Part shown: one piece after another, positions 1 to 6,307 of the stretch
Position numbering within the stretch: the first letter of the stretch is position 1
Layout: each line of letters opens with the position of its first letter
NCBI GenBank assembly: GCA_903890265.1
Contig: CAITAM010000031.1
Location: 1 to 9,999, forward strand
DNA: 9,999 nt
Reading direction: 5' to 3'
Origin: an uncultured Pseudomonadota bacterium
Lineage (GTDB): Bacteria; Pseudomonadota; Gammaproteobacteria; Steroidobacterales; Steroidobacteraceae
Made by a program: the position numbers and the translations under genes
Notes under the pieces: model-generated
Told to the model about the DNA's origin: nothing
The model's input: only the letters and a program-made list of their open reading frames with translations
Databases searched by the model: none

Positions 1-456
1 GACGTCCCGCTCTTCATTGCCGGACGCTCGGCATGGGGCGAGGGCATCGGTGAGCAGCTCACCCCGGTCGATTGGCCGGCGGCGAGCTTTGCGATTGTCT
101 TCCCGGGCCAGGGGTCGGGGACCCGGGACGTCTTTCAGGCACCTGAATTGACAAGGAATTCTCCGAAAGTCACAATTGGGAGTTTCCTGGCGTCATTAGC
201 CTCTGGCGAGACGCCCCGAAATGATCTCGAGCCCGTCGTCAGGGCGCGGCATGCGGGCGTGCGCGAGGCCTTAGAATGGCTGGGTAGGCGCGGCGCGGCG
301 CGGCTGACGGGCAGCGGCGCGTGTGTCTTTGCGACCTACGCAGACCGTGCGGCGGCCATGAGCGCGCTCCGGGGACTGCCGGAAGGCTGGACAGGTTTTG
401 TGGCGAACGGCATCAACCGCTCGCCGCTTCTGGAACGCAGCATCGCGGACGGTTGA
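1..456 (+). CDS. ispE: 4-diphosphocytidyl-2-C-methyl-D-erythritol kinase, C-terminal part
   Basis: The reading frame is open from base 1 to a TGA at 454-456 and gives the last 151 residues of the protein. IspE is the GHMP-family kinase that phosphorylates CDP-methylerythritol in the MEP pathway of isoprenoid precursor synthesis in the cytoplasm. The fragment begins in the family's DVPLFI...AWGEGIGE segment. It then carries the LTGSGACVFA glycine-rich motif that closes the GHMP active site, and ends with the usual GFVANGINRSPL tail. The N-terminal half, including the ATP-binding loop, lies outside the window, so the start is not visible; the ATG-like start at 148 is internal to the domain and is not the true start. 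The stop is only 4 bp before tRNA-Gln, the arrangement expected upstream of prs in gammaproteobacteria. Identification is by recognised motifs and gene order. Confidence 0.95.
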   Translation, partial: DVPLFIAGRSAWGEGIGEQLTPVDWPAASFAIVFPGQGSGTRDVFQAPELTRNSPKVTIGSFLASLASGETPRNDLEPVVRARHAGVREALEWLGRRGAARLTGSGACVFATYADRAAAMSALRGLPEGWTGFVANGINRSPLLERSIADG

Positions 457-460
457 CGGT

Positions 461-535
461 TGGGGCGTCGCCAAGTGGTAAGGCAGCGGATTTTGATTCC
501 GCCATGCGAAGGTTCGAATCCTTCCGCCCCAGCCA
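461..535 (+). tRNA. tRNA-Gln (anticodon UUG)
   Basis: A 75-nt cloverleaf can be folded by eye. The acceptor stem pairs TGGGGCG (461-467) with CGCCCCA before GCCA, so the CCA end is encoded (533-535). The anticodon stem GCGGA/TCCGC encloses the loop TTTTGAT (491-497) with anticodon TTG at 493-495. The T arm AAGG-TTCGAAT-CCTT carries the standard TTCGA loop. The U1-A72 pair at the top of the acceptor is typical of bacterial tRNA-Gln. It sits 4 bp after ispE and 66 bp before prs on the same strand, so it may be processed from an ispE-tRNA-prs transcript. I see no separate promoter in front of it. Confidence 0.97.
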
Positions 536-551
536 ATTTGAGGTGCTGACT

Positions 552-564
552 GCGGACGTTCCGC
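552..564 (+). other. small hairpin between tRNA-Gln and prs
   Basis: GCGGA (552-556) pairs with TCCGC (560-564) around a 3-nt loop. No T-run follows, so it is not a convincing terminator. It may mark the 5' end of prs mRNA after 3' trimming of the tRNA. Chance occurrence in GC-rich DNA is quite possible. Confidence 0.25.
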
Positions 565-589
565 GGCGGCGGTGTAGGCGGTTGCCAGT

Positions 590-594
590 GGAGG
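590..594 (+). promoter_or_regulatory. Shine-Dalgarno for prs GTG start
   Basis: GGAGG at 590-594 lies 7 nt before the GTG at 602. The next in-frame ATG (617) has no such sequence at suitable distance, so this site decides the start in favour of GTG 602. Confidence 0.7.
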
Positions 595-601
595 CCGAGC
601 G

Positions 602-1555
602 GTGGATCAGTCGACGATGGCCGTGTTTACCGGCAACGCCAATCCGGCGCTCGCGCAGGAGATTGCCCGGCACCTGACGCTGCCGCTCGGCCGCGCCTAC
701 GTGGGTCGCTTCAGCGACGGCGAGGTGACGGTCGAGCTGATGGAAAACGTCCGTGGCCGTGACGTGTACATCGTTCAGCCGACCTGCGCACCGGCCAATG
801 ACACGCTGATGGAACTGCTCGTGATGGCCGACGCCTGCCGTCGAGCGAGTGCCGGGCGCATCACGGCGGTCATCCCCTACTACGGCTACGCCCGTCAGGA
901 TCGCCGGCCGCGCGCGACGCGGGTGGCCATTACCGCCAAGCTCGTCGCGAACATGATTGCGCACTCGGGTGTCGATCGCGTACTGACGGTCGACCTGCAC
1001 GCAGACCAGATCCAGGGCTTCTTTGATATCCCGGTCGACAACGTCTACGCCTCGCCCGTGCTGCTCGGTGATGCGTGGAAGCACTACCACGAGCAGATCA
1101 TCGTGGTGTCGCCGGACGTAGGCGGCGTCGTGCGTGCCCGCGCGCTGGCCCAGCGCCTCGATGACGCGGAGCTGGCGATCATCGACAAGCGCCGGCCGCG
1201 CCCGAACGAGTCGAAGGTGATGAACATCATCGGCGACGTCGAGGGCAAGATCTGCATCCTGGTCGACGACATGGTCGACACCGCCGGCACGCTCTGTCAG
1301 GCCGCGGCGGCGCTGAAGGCCGAGGGTGCCGTCCGCGTCGTGTCCTACATCACCCACCCGGTGCTGTCGGGCCAGGCCATCGAGCGTATTTCGACGTCGG
1401 TGCTTGATGAGCTCATTGTCACCGACACGATTCCTCTGTCCGAGGCCGCACGTGCCTGCACGAAGATCCGCCAGCTGTCCGTGGCGGGCCTGCTGGCCGA
1501 GACGATGCGGCGCATTCGCGACGAGGAATCGGTGAGCTCGCTGTACATCGACTGA
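602..1555 (+). CDS. prs: Ribose-phosphate pyrophosphokinase (PRPP synthase)
   Basis: This enzyme makes 5-phosphoribosyl 1-pyrophosphate from ribose 5-phosphate and ATP. PRPP feeds purine, pyrimidine, histidine, tryptophan and NAD synthesis in the cytoplasm. The 317-residue length matches the class I family (about 315). Visible landmarks in order are FSDGE (residues 37-41), the RQDRRPRA segment of the ATP site, the PRPP synthase signature DLHADQIQGFFD starting at residue 131 with the conserved His133, the flexible loop KRRPRPNES with Lys196, and the PRPP-binding loop VDDMVDTAGT at 221-230. The start is GTG with GGAGG 7 nt upstream; ATG at residue 6 is the alternative. It follows tRNA-Gln and precedes rplY, as in many gammaproteobacteria. 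Nothing is missing or unusual. Confidence 0.98.
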   Translation: MDQSTMAVFTGNANPALAQEIARHLTLPLGRAYVGRFSDGEVTVELMENVRGRDVYIVQPTCAPANDTLMELLVMADACRRASAGRITAVIPYYGYARQDRRPRATRVAITAKLVANMIAHSGVDRVLTVDLHADQIQGFFDIPVDNVYASPVLLGDAWKHYHEQIIVVSPDVGGVVRARALAQRLDDAELAIIDKRRPRPNESKVMNIIGDVEGKICILVDDMVDTAGTLCQAAAALKAEGAVRVVSYITHPVLSGQAIERISTSVLDELIVTDTIPLSEAARACTKIRQLSVAGLLAETMRRIRDEESVSSLYID

Positions 1556-1558
1556 GTG

Positions 1559-1687
1559 AGTTTTTCCGTTTCGCAGCAGCGGAACGGGGAGGCGACGCCG
1601 GATTGTCCGGCGGCGCAGAGGTAGGGGTCTCGTGCCAGGTCGCGGGCACGGGAATTCCCGTTTGACTGAGTGTTTTTAGGAGTCATC
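1559..1687 (+). promoter_or_regulatory. structured leader between prs and rplY
   Basis: This 129-nt gap is dense in inverted repeats. TTCCG (1564-1568) pairs with CGGAA (1580-1584). CGCCGGA (1596-1602) pairs with TCCGGCG (1606-1612) around TTG. CGTGCC (1631-1636) pairs with GGCACG (1645-1650). CGGGAATTCCCG (1649-1660) is a perfect palindrome, overlapping the previous stem by two bases. None of these is followed by a clear T-run. In E. coli, rplY is known to be feedback-regulated by L25 acting on its own leader. This segment could be an equivalent control region, but that is inference. Confidence 0.35.
1678..1682 (+). promoter_or_regulatory. Shine-Dalgarno for rplY
   Basis: AGGAG lies 5 nt before the ATG at 1688. 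It rules in that ATG over an in-frame start six codons earlier (1670), which has no upstream ribosome-binding sequence and overlaps this site. Confidence 0.75.
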
Positions 1688-2383
1688 ATGCAGACCAAGT
1701 TTGAACTGATCGCGGAAGCCCGCGATGAGCAGGGGAAGGGTGCGAGCCGCCGCCTGCGTCATCACGGCCGCATTCCGGCGATTCTCTACGGCGGACGCTC
1801 GGAGCCGCTCGCGCTGACGCTCGACCACAACAAGGTGCAGCTCGCCCTTGAGCACGAGCGTTTCTACTCGTCGATCATCACGATCAAGATCGGCGAGCAG
1901 CCCCAGACGGCACTGCTGCGCGACGTGCAGCGTCACCCCTGGAAGAACCAGATCGTGCATCTCGATCTGCAGCGCGTGCTCGACGACGAGCCTGTGCGCC
2001 TGTCGATCCCGCTGCACTTCAAGGGCGCCGAAGTGTCCCCTGGCGTCAAGACCGAAGGCGGCATGGTGTCGCATCTCAGGAACGAGATCGAAGTCACCTG
2101 CCTGCCGAAGGACCTGCCGGAGTACATCGAGGTCGACCTCTCGGCCATGCACATCAACACCTACCTGCACCTGTCGCAGCTGACGCTGCCGCCGGGCGTG
2201 TCGGCTGTTGATCTCGTGCAGGGTCGGGACCCGTCGATCGTGTCGATTCACGGTCAGCGTGCGGCCGAGGAGCCGGAAGCGGCGGCGGCCCCGGCGGATG
2301 CCAAGGCGGCGCCTGCAGGCAAGGCGGCTCCGGCCAAGGCGGCAGCGAAGCCCGATGCGAAGGCTGCGCCGGCCAAGAAGTAA
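1688..2383 (+). CDS. rplY: 50S ribosomal protein L25, long CTC/TL5-type form
   Basis: L25 binds 5S rRNA in the central protuberance of the 50S subunit. The protein is 231 residues, much longer than the 94-residue E. coli L25 and typical of the CTC (general stress protein) form. Residues 1 to about 95 are the L25 5S-binding domain, with KGASRRLRHHGRIPAILYG near the N terminus and RHPWKNQIVHLDL around 82-94. Residues about 100-190 are the second beta domain of the CTC family, including VSPGVKTEGGM and the DLPEYIEVDLS segment. From about residue 191 the tail is low-complexity Ala/Lys/Pro/Glu/Asp, built from near-repeats of KAAPA, and probably disordered; the long form often ends this way. The ATG at 1688 has AGGAG 5 nt upstream. 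It sits between prs and pth, the usual order, and may be co-transcribed with one or both. Confidence 0.97.
   Translation: MQTKFELIAEARDEQGKGASRRLRHHGRIPAILYGGRSEPLALTLDHNKVQLALEHERFYSSIITIKIGEQPQTALLRDVQRHPWKNQIVHLDLQRVLDDEPVRLSIPLHFKGAEVSPGVKTEGGMVSHLRNEIEVTCLPKDLPEYIEVDLSAMHINTYLHLSQLTLPPGVSAVDLVQGRDPSIVSIHGQRAAEEPEAAAAPADAKAAPAGKAAPAKAAAKPDAKAAPAKK
2285..2380 (+). repeat. low-complexity Ala/Lys/Pro codon repeat in the rplY tail
   Basis: Short imperfect direct repeats built on AAGGCGGCnCC and GCGAAGGCTGCGCC encode the KAAPA/KAAAK tail of L25. Such tracts are prone to slippage, so tail length probably varies between relatives. They have no visible role beyond coding. Confidence 0.6.
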
Positions 2384-2404
2384 GGCCTTAAGCGGTACGA
2401 CGAG

Positions 2405-2437
2405 GGACCGGGGGTGCGCGACGCGTGCCTCCGGTCC
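2405..2437 (+). terminator. strong hairpin between rplY and pth (terminator or attenuator)
   Basis: Bases 2405-2419 can pair without interruption to 2423-2437, giving a 15-bp stem closed by a GAC loop (2420-2422). The outer ten pairs are GGACCGGGGG with CCTCCGGTCC, with one G·U; the inner five include two more G·U pairs. It is followed by GTTCGTTTG, only moderately T-rich. It may be a partial intrinsic terminator, an mRNA stabiliser for rplY, or an attenuator in front of pth. Confidence 0.5.
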
Positions 2438-2463
2438 GTTCGTTTGCGAGCTGGGGAACTCTC

Positions 2464-3054
2464 GTGGCGGGACTGGATCTGAAACTCATTGTCGGCCTTG
2501 GTAACCCGGGGCCGGAATACGCCCGGACCCGGCACAACGCGGGATTCTGGTTCGTTGACGAGCTGGCGCGCCGCCACGGGGTGTCGATGAAGTCCCAGTC
2601 CCGTTACTCCGGTGACGTGGGCCGGTTCAGTTTCGAGGGCCGGGAGATCTGGTTGCTCCGACCGATGACGTTCATGAACCGCAGCGGCATGTCGCACCGG
2701 GCGCTCGCGGAGTACCTCAAGATCGGCGTGGAACAGACCCTCGTTGCCCACGACGAGCTCGATCTCGGCGTTGGCGTGGTGCGCCTGAAGTGCGGCGGCG
2801 GCTCGGGCGGCCACAATGGCCTGAAGGACCTGATCGCCCACAGCGGTGACCGGTTCTGGCGGCTCAGGCTCGGGATCGGCCATCCCGGTTCGCGACACGA
2901 GGTCGTGGACTACGTGCTGCGCCGCGCGCCTGCGGCCGAGGAAGCACTGATCGAGGCGGCGGTGGCCGTCGGCGCTGATGCCCTGCCGGAGCTCGTGCGC
3001 GACGGGGCCGACGTGGTGATGAATCGCCTGCATCGGCGGGAGCCGGCAGCCTGA
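2464..3054 (+). CDS. pth: Peptidyl-tRNA hydrolase
   Basis: Pth cleaves the ester bond of peptidyl-tRNAs that drop off ribosomes, recycling tRNA in the cytoplasm. From the GTG at 2464 the protein has 196 residues, close to the 194 of E. coli. All key residues are present at a constant +4 offset from E. coli numbering: Asn14 in GLGNPG, catalytic His24 in RHNAG, Asn72 in FMNRSG, Asp97 in HDELD and Asn118 in GGHNGLKD. The start is chosen because GGGGA (2453-2457) lies 6 nt upstream and the length fits the family. An earlier in-frame GTG at 2425 would add 13 residues but lies inside the 2405-2437 hairpin. pth follows rplY by 80 bp and precedes ychF by 58 bp, the conserved order linking L25, tRNA recycling and YchF. 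Confidence 0.97.
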   Translation: MAGLDLKLIVGLGNPGPEYARTRHNAGFWFVDELARRHGVSMKSQSRYSGDVGRFSFEGREIWLLRPMTFMNRSGMSHRALAEYLKIGVEQTLVAHDELDLGVGVVRLKCGGGSGGHNGLKDLIAHSGDRFWRLRLGIGHPGSRHEVVDYVLRRAPAAEEALIEAAVAVGADALPELVRDGADVVMNRLHRREPAA

Positions 3055-3102
3055 CAACCATTAGATTGCTGCCTTGCCCCGGTGCCGGGCGGGCGACAGA
3101 GC

Positions 3103-3107
3103 GGGAG
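3103..3107 (+). promoter_or_regulatory. Shine-Dalgarno for ychF GTG start
   Basis: GGGAG at 3103-3107 lies 5 nt before GTG 3113. It supports this start over an in-frame one 13 codons upstream, which would add a non-conserved N-terminal stretch. Confidence 0.65.
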
Positions 3108-3112
3108 ATAAC

Positions 3113-4204
3113 GTGGGAATTAAGTGCGGCATCGTAGGTCTACCGAACGTCGGCAAGTCGACGCTGTTCAATGCGCTGACGAAAGCGGGTATTGCCGCGG
3201 AGAACTATCCGTTCTGCACGATCGAGCCCAACGTCGGCATCGTTCCGGTTCCGGACCCGCGGCTCGAGGCGCTGGCGTCGGTTGCCAAGCCCGAGCGCAC
3301 GTTGCCGACGACCGTGGAATTCGTCGATATCGCCGGCATTGTCGCCGGTGCCTCGAAGGGCGAGGGCCTTGGCAACAAGTTCCTGGCGCACATCCGCGAG
3401 GTCGATGCGATCACCCACGTGGTGCGCTGCTTCGACAGCGAAGACATCGTGCACGTGGCCGGCAGGGTGGATCCGCTGTCCGACATTGCCGTCATCAACA
3501 CCGAGCTTGCGCTCGCTGACCTTGATACGGCGGATAAGGCGCTGCAGCGTGCCGAGAAGGGTGCAAAGGCGCAGGACAAGGACGCCATCAAGCTGCGCGA
3601 CCTGATCAGGCGCGTACGCGAGGCCCTGAACGAGGGCACGCCGGCCCGCGCCCTGACGCTCGACGCCAACGAGCGTCTGCTGCTGCGCGAACTGCACCTG
3701 CTGACGGCCAAACCCGTGCTGTACGTCGCGAACGTCGCCGAGGACGGCTTCACCAACAACCCGCGGCTCAATGCGGTGACGGCGCTCGCCAAGTCCGAAG
3801 GCGCCGAGGTGGTGTCCGTCTGTGCCTCCATCGAGGCCGAGATCGCCGAGCTTGAGGATGCCGACCGCGCCGACTTCCTCGCCGGGCTCGGACTGGAAGA
3901 GCCCGGGCTCAACCGGGTGATCCGCGCGGGCTACAAGCTCCTCGGACTGCAGACCTATTTCACTGCCGGGCCGAAGGAAGTGCGGGCCTGGACGATCCAT
4001 GCGGGCTACACGGCGCCCCAGGCGGCCGGCGTGATTCACACCGATTTCGAGCGCGGCTTCATCCGCGCGGAAGTGATCGGCTATGACGACTTTATCGCCT
4101 GCAAGGGCGAATCGGGTGCCCGCGAGGCCGGCAAGATGCGCCTCGAGGGCAAGGAATACGTGGTCCGCGAGGGCGACGTGATGCACTTTCGCTTTAACGT
4201 CTGA
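3113..4204 (+). CDS. ychF: Redox/ribosome-associated ATPase YchF (Obg family, OLA1-like)
   Basis: YchF is an Obg-family P-loop NTPase that prefers ATP and associates with ribosomes. It is linked to stress and oxidant responses and to translation initiation. From GTG 3113 the protein has 363 residues, the same length as the E. coli protein. The Walker A loop GLPNVGKST spans residues 9-17 and the G3 motif DIAG spans 72-75, followed by VAGASKGEGLGNKFL. In place of the GTPase NKxD motif there is NVAED at 207-211, the family's hallmark of relaxed purine specificity. A coiled-coil-like Ala/Lys-rich insertion lies around residues 135-185. The C-terminal TGS domain (about 280-363) contains GPKEVRAWTI, the GVIHTDFERGFIRAEV core, and the final GDVMHFRFNV. 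It is the last gene of the housekeeping block. Confidence 0.98.
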   Translation: MGIKCGIVGLPNVGKSTLFNALTKAGIAAENYPFCTIEPNVGIVPVPDPRLEALASVAKPERTLPTTVEFVDIAGIVAGASKGEGLGNKFLAHIREVDAITHVVRCFDSEDIVHVAGRVDPLSDIAVINTELALADLDTADKALQRAEKGAKAQDKDAIKLRDLIRRVREALNEGTPARALTLDANERLLLRELHLLTAKPVLYVANVAEDGFTNNPRLNAVTALAKSEGAEVVSVCASIEAEIAELEDADRADFLAGLGLEEPGLNRVIRAGYKLLGLQTYFTAGPKEVRAWTIHAGYTAPQAAGVIHTDFERGFIRAEVIGYDDFIACKGESGAREAGKMRLEGKEYVVREGDVMHFRFNV

Positions 4205-4233
4205 TGCACCGGCCGCGCCTCGCGCGGCCTGCA
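4205..4233 (+). terminator. GC-rich hairpin directly after ychF
   Basis: GGCCGCG (4211-4217) pairs with CGCGGCC (4223-4229) around a 5-nt loop. TGCA on each flank (4205-4208 and 4230-4233) can add four pairs across a two-base CC bulge. It begins right after the ychF stop. No U-tract follows, so termination strength is uncertain; it may instead mark or protect the 3' end of the ychF message. Confidence 0.45.
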
Positions 4234-4247
4234 CGTGCTGTCGCTTT

Positions 4248-4252
4248 GGAGG
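4248..4252 (+). promoter_or_regulatory. Shine-Dalgarno for the lipoprotein TTG start
   Basis: GGAGG lies 4 nt before TTG 4257. No ATG or GTG is placed before the signal peptide, so this site is the main argument for the TTG start. Confidence 0.6.
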
Positions 4253-4256
4253 CTAC

Positions 4257-6299
4257 TTGATACGCCAATTCGTCCTTCGTCTGCTGCTCGTCACCGGCCT
4301 TCTTGCCGCCCTGACCGGCATCGCGGGCTGCAGCAGCCACTCAAGCACCCCGAATACCACCGTCGGCGTCGGCGTCATCCTGTCGACGTCCGGCTCCACG
4401 AGCCTGTTGCCCGGCGGGTCGGTGACGATCACCGCCAACGTGCTGAACGATCCGAATGGCAAGGGCGTGACCTGGACGCTGAGCGGGCTCGGCACGCTGT
4501 CGGCGAACACCTCAACGACCGTGGTGTACACGGCGCCGGCCGCCCTCAGCGGCGTGACCTCGGCGACGATCACCGCGACGTCGGTGGCCGACACCACGAA
4601 ATACTCGAACGTGACCGCGGCAACGAGCGGCGCTCCGGTGCTGCAGGCGAGCACGATCCTGCCGGCCAACCAGAACGTCGGCTACGGAACCTCGGTCAGC
4701 GTCTACGGTGGCGTGGCGGGCTACATCTGGAAGGTCGTCGGCGGGCAGCTGCCGCCGGGGCTGACCCTGAACGGCAGCACCGGGGCCACGATCGGCATCA
4801 GTGGCACGCCGAAGGCGATCGGGACCTGGCCGTTTACGCTGCAGGTCACCGACGCCTACAGCCGTGTCGCGCAGGGCAATTACTCGATCGTCGTCAACCC
4901 GCAGCCGTCGTGCCTGCTCGCCGGCACGTTCGCCTACAAGCTCAACGGCTTCAGCCGGACCGGTGCCGCGGCCACGCGCAGCGGCTGGTTTACGGTCAAC
5001 GCGAACGGCCAGGTCACGGGCACTCAGACCCTGAAATCGGACATCGGCGTCAAGGTCGACGAGCCGATCGTCTCCGGCACCTGCCAGAACCAGGTGCTGA
5101 ACCGCGGGCAGCTCAACTTCACGGCGGCGTCCGGGACCCTGACGTTCAACTTCGCGCTCCTGCCGAGCCTCGATGAAGGCTTCATGCAGGAGCTCGATGC
5201 CTCCGGCATCGCGGGCACCGCGACCATCGCCCGCATCGACCAGAACGCGACGTCGCTGGACAAGATCGCCGGCGACTACGCGTTCGGCCTCATCGGCAGC
5301 GATTCGAAGTCGGTGCGACTGGGCCTGGTCGGGCAGGTGGCACTGTCGGCGGCGGGGGCCATCACGGCCGGCCGGGCGGACTCGAACGGGTCCCTCGGGC
5401 TCGCGTCCACCGGCGCCGCGCTTACCGGCTCGCTGAGCGCCCAGACACCGCCGTCCTCCGTGCCGCCGGGTGTCTGGCACGGCACGCTCGCGATGACGGT
5501 CGGCGGCACGCCGCTCAACTTCGGCTACTACGCGGTCTCGACCGTTGGCAGCGGCAGGCGCCTCTATCTCATCGAGACGGACACCACCGCTTCGCCGATC
5601 CTGGTCGGTGACATGACGCCGCAGGTCAGCGGGCTCGGCGCCGCCTCGTTCGCGCCACCGGCGGCGGGCAACACCGCCGAGGTACCGGCGATCATGGAGT
5701 ACGTCGCGGCGACCGGTGCGCATTACCCGACCACCGAGGTGCAGCTCGGGCAGTTCACCAACGGCAACGCCACGGCGGGGACGGTCGATCTCGTGCTCGA
5801 CGACGCGACGGGCTCGGCGGTGACCTACGGCACGCCGTATCTCGGCAATCCGTACTCGGTGGCGGCGGACGGGCGGCTCACGCTCAAGGTGGGCTCGCGG
5901 ACGTTCATTGGCTACCTGTCGGGGACCTCCGCGGGGTACCTGATCGAGACCACGGCAGGCGCGAGCGGCGGTGGTTACGCCTACCTCGAATCGCAGAGCA
6001 ACCTGCCGTTCACGCTCTTCGTCGGCGCGACCAATTACGTCGGCTCGACGATCCTGCCGGGGGCGATTTCGCCGCTGTCGCTGCTGCCGTCCGTGGCGTT
6101 CCAGTCGGGTGTGCTCGGCGGCAACATGAGCGGCCAGTACGCGCTCGACGCGAGCACCGGCCGGGGCGTGGCGACCGTGTCGCGCAGCCTGTTTGGTGGC
6201 ACCGGCCTCGTGTTCTACCTCGTCAACGACCACAAGATCGTGCTGATGGGCAATGGCGCCAATGCCATCAATCCGCAGCTCGGTTGGCTGGTGTTCTAG
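4257..6299 (+). CDS. Large modular lipoprotein with Ig-like domains, function unknown
   Basis: I do not recognise a named gene. The 680-residue protein starts at TTG with GGAGG 4 nt upstream. It has a lipoprotein signal peptide: arginines near the start, a leucine-rich core and the lipobox IAGC ending at Cys25, followed by Ser, which suggests outer-membrane sorting. Residues about 34-125 resemble a bacterial Ig-like domain (GVTWTLSG...VVYTAPA...ATITATS). Residues about 130-217 resemble a putative-Ig (He_PIG-like) domain with LPPGLTLNGSTG...ISGTP...WPFTLQVTD. After Cys219 come at least three beta-rich, Gly/Ser/Thr-rich units of similar layout, opening with GTFAY (223), GDYAF (339) and GQYAL (626). 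Their ends include LYLIETD (436), YLIETTAG (561) and FYLVND. No catalytic motif is seen. A role in adhesion, the cell surface or carbohydrate binding is a guess from the fold. Similar architectures are common in Acidobacteriota-type surface proteins. Confidence 0.85.
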   Translation: MIRQFVLRLLLVTGLLAALTGIAGCSSHSSTPNTTVGVGVILSTSGSTSLLPGGSVTITANVLNDPNGKGVTWTLSGLGTLSANTSTTVVYTAPAALSGVTSATITATSVADTTKYSNVTAATSGAPVLQASTILPANQNVGYGTSVSVYGGVAGYIWKVVGGQLPPGLTLNGSTGATIGISGTPKAIGTWPFTLQVTDAYSRVAQGNYSIVVNPQPSCLLAGTFAYKLNGFSRTGAAATRSGWFTVNANGQVTGTQTLKSDIGVKVDEPIVSGTCQNQVLNRGQLNFTAASGTLTFNFALLPSLDEGFMQELDASGIAGTATIARIDQNATSLDKIAGDYAFGLIGSDSKSVRLGLVGQVALSAAGAITAGRADSNGSLGLASTGAALTGSLSAQTPPSSVPPGVWHGTLAMTVGGTPLNFGYYAVSTVGSGRRLYLIETDTTASPILVGDMTPQVSGLGAASFAPPAAGNTAEVPAIMEYVAATGAHYPTTEVQLGQFTNGNATAGTVDLVLDDATGSAVTYGTPYLGNPYSVAADGRLTLKVGSRTFIGYLSGTSAGYLIETTAGASGGGYAYLESQSNLPFTLFVGATNYVGSTILPGAISPLSLLPSVAFQSGVLGGNMSGQYALDASTGRGVATVSRSLFGGTGLVFYLVNDHKIVLMGNGANAINPQLGWLVF

Positions 6300-6307
6300 C
6301 GAGCGCC

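Noticed and set aside
413..1357. Long open frame on the - strand opposite prs.
   Set aside because: It is antisense to a certain gene, rich in Arg/Asp/Val/His as expected for the complement of GC-rich coding sequence, and has no recognisable domain.
1662..1690. TTGACT at 1662-1667 as a -35 element for rplY.
   Set aside because: A -10 at proper spacing would fall on the rplY start codon, with no TATAAT-like sequence and no room for a leader.
2425..2463. GTG at 2425 as the pth start.
   Set aside because: It lies inside the 2405-2437 hairpin, adds 13 residues not expected for the family, and the GTG at 2464 has a better-placed Shine-Dalgarno and gives the right length.
3076..3090. CCCGG/CCGGG repeat before ychF as a terminator.
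   Set aside because: The loop would be only 2 nt and no T-run follows; probably chance in GC-rich sequence.
4512..6233. 573-residue open frame on the - strand opposite the lipoprotein.
   Set aside because: Arg/Ala-rich composition is typical of a shadow frame; the + strand frame has a signal peptide, lipobox and domain patterns.
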